This document shows, one piece after another, positions 8,113 through 16,597 of a stretch of DNA of 58,508 nt. The stretch spans positions 116,670-175,177 of the forward strand of contig JAHDWN010000009.1 in NCBI GenBank assembly GCA_023382675.1. Reading direction: 5' to 3'. Source of the stretch: Anaerolineae bacterium (lineage in GTDB: Bacteria > Chloroflexota > Anaerolineae > Aggregatilineales > Phototrophicaceae). Position numbers and translations under genes: made by a program. The notes beneath the pieces are model-generated. The model was given only the letters and a program-made list of their open reading frames with translations, was not told where the DNA came from and ran no database searches. Every line of letters begins with the position of its first letter. Position 1 is the first letter of the stretch.

Positions 8113-8964
8113 TCACGTCAGGCCGTACATTTCCCATGAGTACGCCGGTGTATAGCCGAGGACGCGCGCCGCTTTCGAATAATCGAACAGCGAGCGATTG
8201 CCGTCGAAGCCGGGTCGGATCTCGGCGTCGGGATAGTATGCGCGCACCAGCGGCATCGTGTCCTGGTTCATGAACGAATTGACGGCGCTGGCGAAGAATG
8301 CTTCATGCCCGTCAATCGGCGCGGTGAGGGCGAGGCGGCAGATCTGCGCCACGTCGCGCGTGTCGATGTAGCTCCACAGGTTGGTCGCGCCGAAGGCCGG
8401 GTCGTCCCAGTGCGGCCAGAGCTGCGCCCTGAACGTCTCCGGCGTGTGAATCCAGGGGAAGCGCAGGCTGACGACGCTCAGCGCCCCGGCACAGCGGCGC
8501 ACAAAAGCAGCGGCCAGTTCCTCGCCGACATACTTGGAGATGGCGTAGGCATCCACCGGCGTTTTCGGATGCGCCTCGTCAATCGGCACGTAGCGCGGCG
8601 TGAACGACGTGTAGAAGAAAGGCACGCCGAGCACCGACATGCTGCTGACGTAGACGACGCGCGGGATGCCGAGCGTCGCCGCCACCTCGAAGACGTTGAA
8701 GGCCGCCATGACGTTGGTGCGGAAGACCTGCTCCGGCGTGTGATAGGTCGGGCGCGGGATGGCGGCGAGATGAATCACAGCGTCCGCCCCGGCCAGCGCG
8801 CCGTAAACCTGGCCGATGTCCTCGCAATCGACCAGCTTGTAGGGCGCGATGGCTTGCGGCAGCGGCGTCCGGTCGATGCTGACGACTTCCACGCCGTGCG
8901 CGACCAGATCCTGTACGACCGCAAAGCCGGTTAATCCGCTGCCGCCCGTGACCACGACTTTCAT
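8113..8964 (-). CDS. NAD-dependent epimerase/dehydratase (extended SDR)
   Basis: This 283-residue protein is an extended short-chain dehydrogenase of the type that modifies nucleotide sugars or related substrates. It starts with the dinucleotide-binding motif VVVTGGSGLTGFAVV. VIHLAAIPRP follows, then the catalytic Tyr-Lys pair in YAISKYVGEE (about residues 140-150) and an upstream Ser in VYVSSMSVLG. The length suits a compact member. The gene converges on the BtrH-like gene, ending 19 bases after it, and has a short AGG-type site before its ATG. The substrate is not evident. Confidence 0.88.
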   Translation of the reverse strand: MKVVVTGGSGLTGFAVVQDLVAHGVEVVSIDRTPLPQAIAPYKLVDCEDIGQVYGALAGADAVIHLAAIPRPTYHTPEQVFRTNVMAAFNVFEVAATLGIPRVVYVSSMSVLGVPFFYTSFTPRYVPIDEAHPKTPVDAYAISKYVGEELAAAFVRRCAGALSVVSLRFPWIHTPETFRAQLWPHWDDPAFGATNLWSYIDTRDVAQICRLALTAPIDGHEAFFASAVNSFMNQDTMPLVRAYYPDAEIRPGFDGNRSLFDYSKAARVLGYTPAYSWEMYGLT

Positions 8965-9324
8965 GCGTGCCTATCCTGCGTGTGCTGATCAATGCTGGCG
9001 CAGATTGAACCGCAAAGGCAGGCAGGATGCAAAGGGGCGGTCGGCGCTCGGCTTTTGGGTTGTGAAGAAGATTGAACCACAGAGGCACAGAGGGCACGGA
9101 GAGGGAATTTCAATGAGGATGACTCTTTGCGTCCATTGAGACTTTGCGCTTCAAACCATATCTCTAATGCCCATGCTGATTTTGCTGTGGCGCTTTAAGT
9201 GGCGATGACAGCCATTGCACAAGCTATCCCTTTGCGCTTAAATGAGGTAAAAGCTGACAGCCAACCGCCGAAAGCCAATAGCCAAAACCCAACCGCCAAT
9301 ACCCAATACCCAAGAGCCACCATC
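8965..9324. repeat. Intergenic region with degenerate ACCACAGAG-type repeats and a CCAA-rich tract
   Basis: These 360 bases hold no convincing gene. At 9001-9035 and 9073-9157 there are degenerate copies of the GAACCACAGAGGCACAGAGG repeat that occurs between genes in many bacterial genomes; a cleaner copy lies at 18773-18839. From about 9250 to 9320, directly before moaC, there is a tract of imperfect short units around GCCAA/CCCAA (for example AGCCAATAGCCAAAACCCAA). I see no standard promoter or strong ribosome-binding site before moaC in this tract. Confidence 0.6.
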
Positions 9325-9807
9325 ATGACTGACGAACTGACCCATCTCGACGCTGAAGGCAAAGCGCGCATGGTTGACGTGGGCGCGAAGCCCGACAGCG
9401 AGCGCGTCGCCATCGCCGCGGGCACGGTGACGATGCAGCCGGAAACGCTGCGCCTGATCCGCGACGGCGCGATCAAAAAAGGCGACGTGTTGACGATTGC
9501 GCGCATCGCCGGGATCATGGCGGCCAAACGCACCGCCGAGATCATCCCACTCTGCCACCCGATCGCGCTGACGCATCTTGACGTGGAGATCACGCTGGAC
9601 GAAACGGCCAGCGCCGCGCGCATCACGGCGACGGCGCGCACGATCGGCAAGACAGGCGTCGAAATGGAAGCACTGACGGCGGTGAGCGCCGCCGCCCTGA
9701 CGATCTACGACATGGCGAAGGCGGTTGATCGGGCGATGCGGATCGGCGACATTCGTCTGCTGGAGAAGCGCGGCGGTGTTCACGGCGATTACCAGGCGGA
9801 AGACTGA
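9325..9807 (+). CDS. moaC: Cyclic pyranopterin monophosphate synthase MoaC
   Basis: MoaC catalyses the second step of molybdopterin synthesis, turning the MoaA product into cyclic pyranopterin monophosphate. The 160-residue protein is full length and has the family blocks [51 protein letters not shown] and [20 protein letters not shown], including the conserved Lys and His-containing active-site segments. I place the start at the ATG at 9325, where homology begins, although only a weak AGAG precedes it. A decayed fragment of a second moaC lies at 20939-21020 and a MoaD-MoaE fusion at 18028-18753, so cofactor genes are scattered over about 12 kb. Confidence 0.95.
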   Translation: MTDELTHLDAEGKARMVDVGAKPDSERVAIAAGTVTMQPETLRLIRDGAIKKGDVLTIARIAGIMAAKRTAEIIPLCHPIALTHLDVEITLDETASAARITATARTIGKTGVEMEALTAVSAAALTIYDMAKAVDRAMRIGDIRLLEKRGGVHGDYQAED

Positions 9808-9860
9808 CGCTTGTAGCGTGGCGCGGCGAAGATTTTTAGGCAGGCTTTCCCGGTTCGGGG

Positions 9861-9866
9861 TATAGT
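9861..9866 (+). promoter_or_regulatory. Candidate -10 box for the TPR membrane protein gene
   Basis: TATAGT lies 37 bases before the ATG at 9903. It would place the transcription start near 9873, which excludes the alternative ATG at 9867 as the start codon. No clear -35 hexamer is visible, so support is moderate. Confidence 0.4.
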
Positions 9867-9902
9867 ATGGCTGTCGGAAAAGCACACGATGTTGGAAGCG
9901 GC

Positions 9903-11285
9903 ATGAGATTCTTGACTCATCGATGGCGAATTTACCTGACACTCGGAATAGCGGGTCTGTTGTGGAATACTGGCGTGGCGCTGGCGCAGGATGTCGGCCT
10001 GACGCTGGAAGTCATGAACAACATCGTGACGACGATGGTTCTCGTCATTATCGTGATGGCGCTGCTGATCCTGGTCGGCGGTCTGATCATGTTCATGCGC
10101 CTGCGCCAACTCGACAAACTCGTGCGTGAGCAGCGGTCGAAATTAGCAGAAGTCTATGCGCGCTACCAGGAGCTGCAAGGGGCGCGCAAACGGACTGAAA
10201 ATGCTCTGTCCGCCATCAGCAGCAAGACCGAATCAGACGTCACTCCGACCGCCGGTGACACCATGAAACTGGAATTCGTCGCGCACATGACACAGGCGGT
10301 CGCGCTGATGACATTGGGAGAGAGACAGTACGCCGCGCAGGATTATGGCGGCGCGCTGGCAAGCTATCAGCAGGCAGCCGAACTCGACGAGGACAATCCG
10401 CTCATTCGTTATCGCGCTGGTTATACCCACGTCCAGGTCAATCAACTCGACCGCGCCATGTCTCATCTCAATGCAGCGCTCGAAATCGACCAGCACTACC
10501 TGCCAGCGCGGGCGGCGCTCGGTTATCTCTACCGGCGGCTGTCGGAACGACCGGACATGGACGACCGGGTGCAGGATCAGATGCTCGAAGAAGCTGAGCA
10601 TCATTTGAGCAATGCGCTCATGAATGCGCCGCGGCTGCTGGATGAGGACGGAGAGGCATGGATGGCGACCCTGGCGGGTGTCTATCGCCGCCGCCGTGAA
10701 TATGACCGCGCGATCACGGTCTATGCCGATGCATCAAAAATCACGCCGTTTTCGTCATATCCCTACGCCGGAGTGGCGCTGGTGTACGCGGACAAGAACA
10801 ATCACGTACAGATGTTCCGCAATTATGAGCGGGTCGAGTGGCGTGCGCGCAAGGAAATCGGCGCGCACCCGACCAATCCCTGGGGGCATATCAATCTGCT
10901 GCTGGCGCGGGTCGCCCTGGGGCGCGACGACAAGCTGATCGAAGAAGAATTCACACTGACGTTTCTCAGTTTGCCCAAGGATGCTGCCTTCGTTCTGCCT
11001 TCTCTGCTCAGTTCGCTGCGCCGTCTGGAATGGGCCTTAGCCGACGCCAAACATCCAGCAAGGGCCGAGCGCGCCGCTTTTCTCGTCCGCCGCATCGAGC
11101 ATCTGGGAAACAACGCCGAGGAGCACTCCACACAGTTCCTGAGCGCGATGCCTGAGGATCTCAAACGGCGCACGACAGATGCCCTGCGCGTTGCCGACAA
11201 CGGCGATCCGCGCAAGGGCACAGACAATCTGCCTGACACGCGGGAGTTCACAGAGAGCACTGCTGAGTGGCCGGATATTGATTGA
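9903..11285 (+). CDS. Membrane-anchored TPR protein
   Basis: The protein has 460 residues. It begins with an apparent signal peptide or anchor (WRIYLTLGIAGLLWNTGVA, ending ALAQ) and a second strongly hydrophobic segment (TMVLVIIVMALLILVGGLIM). A charged coiled-coil-like stretch follows, up to about residue 115. The rest is helical, with tetratricopeptide-like pairs such as YGGALASYQQAAELDEDNP and RAMSHLNAALEIDQHYLP, so it should form a protein-binding scaffold. The start at 9903 is preferred over 9867 because GGAAG precedes it and a -10-like box overlaps the region just before 9867. I do not recognise a named family or a partner. Confidence 0.78.
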   Translation: MRFLTHRWRIYLTLGIAGLLWNTGVALAQDVGLTLEVMNNIVTTMVLVIIVMALLILVGGLIMFMRLRQLDKLVREQRSKLAEVYARYQELQGARKRTENALSAISSKTESDVTPTAGDTMKLEFVAHMTQAVALMTLGERQYAAQDYGGALASYQQAAELDEDNPLIRYRAGYTHVQVNQLDRAMSHLNAALEIDQHYLPARAALGYLYRRLSERPDMDDRVQDQMLEEAEHHLSNALMNAPRLLDEDGEAWMATLAGVYRRRREYDRAITVYADASKITPFSSYPYAGVALVYADKNNHVQMFRNYERVEWRARKEIGAHPTNPWGHINLLLARVALGRDDKLIEEEFTLTFLSLPKDAAFVLPSLLSSLRRLEWALADAKHPARAERAAFLVRRIEHLGNNAEEHSTQFLSAMPEDLKRRTTDALRVADNGDPRKGTDNLPDTREFTESTAEWPDID

Positions 11286-11446
11286 GCCAGGCAACACCCA
11301 TCGCGATCGACATGGACTGGACTCGCGCTGGCCGTCGGGGACAACGACGACCAGCATTCATTGGCGCGTTCCATCACAGGTGAGAGCAGCTTGAAGGCGC
11401 TGAATAATGTCTACTGCGCAGACTCTGACGTCAGGGCAGTGTCGCC

Positions 11447-11872
11447 TCAGGCGAGACTGGTGGTGACTTCAAGCTGAATGTCGGGGCTGAGCGCGCGGCT
11501 GATGATGCAGGTTTTCTTGGCGTCTTCGGCGTAATTGGCAAACGCTGCGGCATCCACGCCATCGACGCTGCCAACAACGTTGAGCACAATCCGCGTAATC
11601 GCCAGCGCCTCGCCGACCTTTTCGAGGTAGATTTGAGCGTCGGTCGTGATGGTGTTGACGGTGAAACCCTCGCGGCCCAGACGCGAGCCAAGCGCCATGG
11701 TGAAGCAGCCCGCGTGTGCAGCGCCGAGCATTTCTTCCGGGTTAGTGCCCGCGCCGTCTTCGAAGCGCGACAAGTAGGTGTACGGGCCTTCGTAGCCGCT
11801 GCCAAGTTTGAGTGTGCCGTTGCCTTCCTTCAATGTGCCACGCCAGATGGCCGTAACTTTGCGTGCCGGCAT
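11447..11872 (-). CDS. OsmC-family peroxiredoxin
   Basis: OsmC proteins reduce organic hydroperoxides with two conserved cysteines. The 141-residue protein has the N-terminal TAIWRGTLKEGNGTL strand block, then NPEEMLGAAHAGCFTMAL with the peroxidatic Cys, and KKTCIISRAL with the resolving Cys. Both cysteines are present and the length is standard. AGGAGAAAG precedes the ATG. The gene stands alone on the minus strand and converges with the TPR gene. It resembles the OsmC subgroup more than Ohr, judging by the GAAHAGCF block. Confidence 0.93.
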   Translation of the reverse strand: MPARKVTAIWRGTLKEGNGTLKLGSGYEGPYTYLSRFEDGAGTNPEEMLGAAHAGCFTMALGSRLGREGFTVNTITTDAQIYLEKVGEALAITRIVLNVVGSVDGVDAAAFANYAEDAKKTCIISRALSPDIQLEVTTSLA

Positions 11873-11997
11873 GATGTGCTTTCTCCTGTGTAAATATGGA
11901 TTGACGCGCCGATTCTAGCACGGCTTATAGAGGCCCGCGCACACGTTCATCCGTTACTCATGCGCATGGGTTGGGGAATTGTGCGGCGCGCTCGTCT

Positions 11998-12828
11998 TCA
12001 GTTCGGCCAGCTCCAGCCCGTGCCCACGTCGTAATCGTCCCGTTCGGCGACGGCATCGTCCTTGTAATCTGTGGTCAGCCAGAGCAGCGCCTTGTACGCC
12101 CCACGCCGCAAGCCAGGATTGGCATCGTGCAGATGATCGAGGACGCGCAAAAAGCCCGGCTCTTCCAGCGCCCAGAGCGCCTCGGCGCTGGCATTCCATA
12201 CGTGCGCATTGCGCGTGTGCAGCGCCCAGAGCAGGGCGGGAATCGCCTCGATGTCAGCGATCTCACCGAGCGCACGGGCAGCGGCGTAGCGCACGTAGGC
12301 GTTCTCGTCGTAGAGCAGCGCCTCTTCCAGCGCATCCAGCGCCGAGGCGTCACCTAATTCGCCGAGCGTTTCGGCAGCGGCATAACGCACGTAGCTGTTT
12401 TGATCCGCCACGAGTGCCTCGACCAATGCCGGAAGCGCGCGTGAATCGCCCAGCAACTGGAGCGCGCGGGCGGCTTCCCAGCGCACATAGCTGTCACTAT
12501 CGCCGAGCAGTGTGCCAACCAGCGGTGGCAGCGCTGCCGACCCGCCGACGCGACCCAATGCCAGCGCGGCGGCGCGGCGTACGTCGCGCGTGGTATCGTC
12601 GAGCGCCGTCAGCAGATAGGGGATCGTGTCGTCGTCCCCCACGCTACCGAGCGCCTGCACGGCCAGCGCACGGATGCTCTTGTCCGGGTCCTGGAGCTTT
12701 TCCAGGATGGCCGGGAGTGCGCGTGAATCTCGGATCTGCGCTAATTTTTGCAGCGCCAGTCGCTGCTTAAATTTGTCGGTTCCGCGCAGGTCATCAATCA
12801 AGCGCGACACCTGCGGATGATCGTTCAT
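11998..12828 (-). CDS. HEAT-repeat protein (PBS-lyase-type repeats)
   Basis: The 276-residue protein consists almost entirely of helical repeats of about 31 residues. Examples are RALPAILEKLQDPDKSIR, DTIPYLLTALDDTTRDVR, AALPPLVGTLLGDSDSYVR and RALPALVEALVADQNSYVR, each followed by an A-x-x-ALG or LG-type turn. I count seven units. Such proteins act as scaffolds or, in cyanobacteria, as phycobilin lyases; nothing else here suggests a pigment role. The last 40 residues are acidic and non-repetitive. It has no signal peptide and is probably cytoplasmic. About 220 bases separate it from the upstream minus-strand gene. Confidence 0.88.
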   Translation of the reverse strand: MNDHPQVSRLIDDLRGTDKFKQRLALQKLAQIRDSRALPAILEKLQDPDKSIRALAVQALGSVGDDDTIPYLLTALDDTTRDVRRAAALALGRVGGSAALPPLVGTLLGDSDSYVRWEAARALQLLGDSRALPALVEALVADQNSYVRYAAAETLGELGDASALDALEEALLYDENAYVRYAAARALGEIADIEAIPALLWALHTRNAHVWNASAEALWALEEPGFLRVLDHLHDANPGLRRGAYKALLWLTTDYKDDAVAERDDYDVGTGWSWPN

Positions 12829-13049
12829 GGCCTGCTCCTCATGTCTTACTCAATTTATCAGTGTACGCCTGTTCGCCTTTCTGAGCAATGGGTTGAGAAC
12901 AAGACATTCGTCCTCGAAGCGAATCATGGCTGGCGGTGTGAGAGGAACAGGTGCAGCGCATGGGTCTGTGCTGAGGCAGGAAGGATGTGCCGGTATAAGC
13001 GATGAGAGGTCGCTTATGAATCTAGCGGCTGTCCAATGGGCAGGCTCGA

Positions 13050-13685
13050 TCAAAAAGCCGCAGCGGTGGGGTCGTATTCTCCCTCCGGGATCTGGCTGGG
13101 AAAAGCTACGGCAGTCAGTGTGTAGGTGGCTTTTTCGCCTTCATCGGCGATACTGAGGCGGCTCGCTTCGACAACAATCTCTTGCAGGCGCTCCTGCAAC
13201 CAGCAGGCGCGCTCCGGTGTCATCTCAAGAATCTGGCGCGACCAGAAAAAGGCATTGGCGGCGGGCGGTTCCTTTTCCAGATCGATAGTGCCCTCGCGCA
13301 GGCTGCGCATGAGATCCGCCTCGGTATCAGCAAAGAGCGCCGCGCAAATGAACGAAATCAGCCTGGGGCGCTGGGGGTTCGTCGGTGCGAACAGCCAGGG
13401 CGCAAAACGAAACCGATAGGCACGCAAGCGAAACTTCGGCTCACCCTCTTCGTCGCCAGGCAAGGACACAATCAGATTTTGAAACTTCAGCCAGTGAACA
13501 TAGCGCTGAACACGGTCAGCCGGGAGCGAAAGCAGCGCCGCTAATTCTTGCACCGAACGCGCCACTGCCGTAAGCGCAGCCAGCACCCGGACATACAATG
13601 GATTTCGCCAGATCTGGAATATGTCGATATTATAGACAAACGCTACGTCTTGCGGTTCGAATTCCGCCTGTTCATCGTGATCCAT
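13050..13685 (-). CDS. Winged-helix-like transcriptional regulator (unassigned)
   Basis: The 211-residue protein is acidic at the N terminus. Residues 25-80 read like an ArsR/MarR-type winged helix: PLYVRVLAALTAVARSVQEL, then LAALLSLPADRVQRYVHWLK (recognition helix) and FQNLIVSLPGDEEGEPKFRL (wing). The C-terminal half is helical (DTEADLMRSLREGTIDLEKE) and could be a ligand or dimer domain. GGAG precedes the ATG. I cannot name a family; regulator is an inference from the helix pattern. Confidence 0.6.
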   Translation of the reverse strand: MDHDEQAEFEPQDVAFVYNIDIFQIWRNPLYVRVLAALTAVARSVQELAALLSLPADRVQRYVHWLKFQNLIVSLPGDEEGEPKFRLRAYRFRFAPWLFAPTNPQRPRLISFICAALFADTEADLMRSLREGTIDLEKEPPAANAFFWSRQILEMTPERACWLQERLQEIVVEASRLSIADEGEKATYTLTAVAFPSQIPEGEYDPTAAAF

Positions 13686-13802
13686 GTGTCTTTGTCTCCT
13701 TGGGGCGCTCGGATGGCGGCACTATCGACTATGGTTGCTGCGCTGCGCCGGTGCCCGGAATTGCGGCCTGGTTCTGCACCCCCTATCTAGACTACGTGCA
13801 AA

Positions 13803-14387
13803 TCATAAATGTTTCGCCATAAAGATGTCCGGTTTGCCTGCGCCGTTAGCGTCCGGCAGCACACCGACGATGCGGTAGCCGAGCGTTTCGTAGAATTGAT
13901 AGGGATGGCGCTTGAGATTGCGGATCGCGTGGATAGACGTCCAGGGATCGCGCCACAGATCGACGCCGGAGAGAGTCGTCATGCCATCGGTGTCGTCCGT
14001 ACCCAGATAGACGATCACGCCGCCGCGTGCCTGTATCTGCGCCTCGAGATCATGGACGAGCGCACGGCCAATGCCCTGCCCCTGCCGCGCCGGATCGACC
14101 GCCAGTGGGTGCAGCTCCCAGACGCGCCCGTCGTAGCCCATTTCCATGCCGCCGATCCAGCCGATCACAGCGCCGGAGGCATCCAGCGCCGCCCGGCAGA
14201 TTCGATCCGGCGTACACATCGCGGCGACTTCTTCGCGCGCGTCATCGAGAGTCGGCCAGGCTTCGCGCCAATGCTCGCGGAACGCCGCGTAGAGAATGTG
14301 GGCGGCTTGTTCGCAGGCCTCGGCCTGGGCAGGGGTCAGATCGACGATGCGTATCGCGGGCTGAGCCGAAGTTGTGAGTGAGGACAT
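13803..14387 (-). CDS. GNAT acetyltransferase resembling AAC(6')-Ii aminoglycoside 6'-N-acetyltransferases
   Basis: GNAT enzymes transfer acetyl from acetyl-CoA to amines. The C-terminal two thirds of this 194-residue protein closely follow the AAC(6')-Ii type of enterococci as I remember it: WELHPLAVDPARQGQGIG (90-107, with the Q/RxxGxG CoA loop), YLGTDDTDGMTTLSGVDLW, HPYQFYETLGY (161-171) and VGVLPDANGAGKPDIFMAK. This is far more specific than generic GNAT similarity. Such enzymes acetylate aminoglycosides at the 6' amine, but chromosomal homologues can have other natural substrates. It is a single gene on the minus strand. Resistance function is an inference. Confidence 0.75.
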   Translation of the reverse strand: MSSLTTSAQPAIRIVDLTPAQAEACEQAAHILYAAFREHWREAWPTLDDAREEVAAMCTPDRICRAALDASGAVIGWIGGMEMGYDGRVWELHPLAVDPARQGQGIGRALVHDLEAQIQARGGVIVYLGTDDTDGMTTLSGVDLWRDPWTSIHAIRNLKRHPYQFYETLGYRIVGVLPDANGAGKPDIFMAKHL

Positions 14388-14549
14388 AGGCTAGATTGCA
14401 GACCTGGTTAAGACTGCGCCGCAGCGCTGTTCTTCTCGGTTAATCAAGCTTGAAAGTCTCATCGTAATAATTCTTTGGTCGGATTGATTTGTGACCATCG
14501 AGACTTTAACCTGAAGATTCGTGTCAGCAAAGTATGTGCAGAGAGTGCG

Positions 14550-15017
14550 ATGAAAGGCAAATCGACCATCGTTGGCGGGTTATTACTGTTGGCGCTCACC
14601 GCCTGCACCTTGACGGCGGTAGCACCGGCAACTGTCGCCATCAACCCAACGCAGAGTGTGCCGGCAGAGGCGGTTTTCGATCCCACGCGCTGTGTCAGCG
14701 ACAACCCCGGCCCGAACGTGGTCGGCGTCAGCCCGGTCATCGACGGCGACGGCAGGTGTTACCGGCTGCCGACGGGGACAGAGATCACAGTATCTCAGCC
14801 GCCGGACATACCCTTTATGCCGGTCATGGTCGAGTTCTATTACCTGGGCGTTGGCCTGGAGCCGGATGTCATTGGCGTCGATCACGATGCCACCGATGGG
14901 ATTAGCATCGTCTGGCAGACGCCGCCGTTTCCTTTTCAGGGGCAGCTTTACGTCATCATCTATAGTGACGACAAAGGCCCTGTCGATGTAAACACTCTGG
15001 CGGTTTATGGTGAGTGA
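14550..15017 (+). CDS. Small lipoprotein of unknown function
   Basis: The 155-residue protein starts with a lipoprotein signal (KSTIVGGLLLLALTAC, lipobox LTAC with Cys19), so it should be lipidated and sit outside the membrane. The ATG at 14550 is chosen because it puts the signal at the N terminus and follows GAGAG. The mature part is short, beta-rich and acidic (VVGVSPVIDGDGRCY, VMVEFYYLGVGLEPDVIGVD). No family is recognised. An 8-bp inverted repeat (14453-14460 with 14500-14507) lies upstream. Confidence 0.7.
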   Translation: MKGKSTIVGGLLLLALTACTLTAVAPATVAINPTQSVPAEAVFDPTRCVSDNPGPNVVGVSPVIDGDGRCYRLPTGTEITVSQPPDIPFMPVMVEFYYLGVGLEPDVIGVDHDATDGISIVWQTPPFPFQGQLYVIIYSDDKGPVDVNTLAVYGE

Positions 15018-15078
15018 CTGCCGCTGGTTGCTTATCGCCCGATTTTCCAGGACAACCCTAACGTCGGGGTTATCGCTG

Positions 15079-16320
15079 CTAGTTGCTTGCCATCGCTGCG
15101 CGCAGATCCGGCAGCGCCATGAGCACGCAAATGGCGGCGACGATCAAGAAAACCACGCCGGCAACGTAGGGCGACGATGCGCCGATCTCTGCGTAGGCAT
15201 AGCCGCCGACGGTGGGGCCGATGACACGGGCGAAGGCCTGTACAGACTGGCTGCCACCCTGAACCCGGCCCTGCTCGCGCGGCCCGACCGCCTGCGAGGT
15301 CAGGCTGGCGATGGTCGGCGTGATAAGCGCATTCCCGACCGGAAGGGTGAGCACGGCGGCCAGCAACGTGACATTGCTGCGTGTGCTGGGGATGAGCGCG
15401 TAGAAGCAGAAGCCAATCGCGAACAACACCATGCCTGCCAGCGTCAGCCGCGCTTCGCTGAAGCTGCGCAGCAGTGGGCGGATCAGGCCCCCTTGAACGA
15501 CGACAATGATCAGGCCGATGATGGTGAACACGAACGCAATATCCTGTTCGCGCGCGCCGAGCCAGTCGCTGCCGAGCACCGCCAGATTCGATTGCAGCAT
15601 CGCAAACGGTGTCATCCAGAGGAAGGTGGCGAGCAGCAGCCAGCGAAGCTGAGGGATGCGGAAGACATCGCGCAACTGCCAGAACGGATTGAGCTTGACC
15701 AGACTGATTTGCTCCATTTTCTGTTCGGGGCGCAGGCTTTCCGGCATGGTGAAATAACCGCCGACGACGTTGAGGAACGTGACCAGCGCCGCGAATAACA
15801 CAGGCGCAGCCGTTCCACCGACGGACACGAGCAGGCCACCGATGGCCGGGCCGACGACGAAACCCAACCCGCCGATGGCACCAATCGTGCCGAAATAGCG
15901 GGTGCGTTCTTTCGGCGTTGTCAAGTCGGCAATGTAGGCATAGATGATGCCGATGTTGCCGCCGGTAACGCCGTCGATAATGCGCCCCAGAAAGAGCACC
16001 CAGAGCGCACCGCCGATGCCGAAGATCAGGTAGCCGACGGCGGAACCGAACAGACATAGAAGCAAAATCGGGCGGCGTCCGTAGCGGTCGCTCAATGCGC
16101 CGAGAGTCGGCACGGCCAGGAATTGGAAGAACGAGTAGCTGGTGAAGAGCAGGCCGGTGGCGATGGCGATGTGCCCTGGATCGCTGACATAGCGTTCGAC
16201 CAGAAACTTGATCACCGGGGCGAGCAGGCCGATGCCCGCCTGATTGAGGAAGGCCGTGATCAGGATGAAGATGAGTGATTTTCGGTCGATAGGCGCAGAC
16301 TCGGCAGGCGCAGCTTGCAT
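15079..16320 (-). CDS. MFS transporter, TetA/DHA1-like
   Basis: The 413-residue protein has twelve predicted membrane helices and the DHA1 hallmarks: LLFTSYSFFQFLAVPTLGAL followed by SDRYGRRPILL (the motif between helices 2 and 3) and GRIIDGVTGGNIGIIYAYIA (helices 4-5). This pattern is typical of the tetracycline/H+ antiporter group, but the substrate cannot be inferred. AAGGTC precedes the ATG. It converges with the lipoprotein gene and is divergent from the subtilase gene. Confidence 0.9.
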   Translation of the reverse strand: MQAAPAESAPIDRKSLIFILITAFLNQAGIGLLAPVIKFLVERYVSDPGHIAIATGLLFTSYSFFQFLAVPTLGALSDRYGRRPILLLCLFGSAVGYLIFGIGGALWVLFLGRIIDGVTGGNIGIIYAYIADLTTPKERTRYFGTIGAIGGLGFVVGPAIGGLLVSVGGTAAPVLFAALVTFLNVVGGYFTMPESLRPEQKMEQISLVKLNPFWQLRDVFRIPQLRWLLLATFLWMTPFAMLQSNLAVLGSDWLGAREQDIAFVFTIIGLIIVVVQGGLIRPLLRSFSEARLTLAGMVLFAIGFCFYALIPSTRSNVTLLAAVLTLPVGNALITPTIASLTSQAVGPREQGRVQGGSQSVQAFARVIGPTVGGYAYAEIGASSPYVAGVVFLIVAAICVLMALPDLRAAMASN

Positions 16321-16516
16321 AGTGACCTTCTAGCGCAGTGGTGAGTATGGAAGCACAATTCAACCACAAGAACAGCAGAAGCTGCAAGCCAGACGTTATC
16401 GCGGATGGCTATGGATGCCGGTTGTAGGTTCAGGTGTTTGAATACGTCGCAAAAACCAATTTCGTAAAAAATCCTTCAATAAGTTATGAAAACCATGAAA
16501 TCTGATTGCGACTCAC

Positions 16517-16522
16517 TATAAT
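16517..16522 (+). promoter_or_regulatory. Candidate -10 box upstream of the subtilase gene
   Basis: A perfect TATAAT lies 75 bases before the subtilase ATG, in an AT-rich stretch unlike the surrounding sequence. The hexamer 17 bases upstream (CATGAA) is a poor -35, so an activator may be needed or recognition may rest on the -10. Confidence 0.45.
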
Positions 16523-16597
16523 CGAATACGCATTCGATAGGAAAAGGTTCGGTTTTCCTGCTGGATGTTTTGACCGTAATTTGAGGGAGTCATAGCG

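Noticed and set aside
14453-14507. 8-bp inverted repeat AAAGTCTC/GAGACTTT before the lipoprotein gene
   Set aside because: The arms are short and 39 bases apart, so chance is likely.
15032-16387. 451-codon open frame overlapping the MFS gene in another frame
   Set aside because: The frame at 15079-16320 has twelve membrane helices and DHA1 motifs; the alternative has none and is rich in Arg and His.
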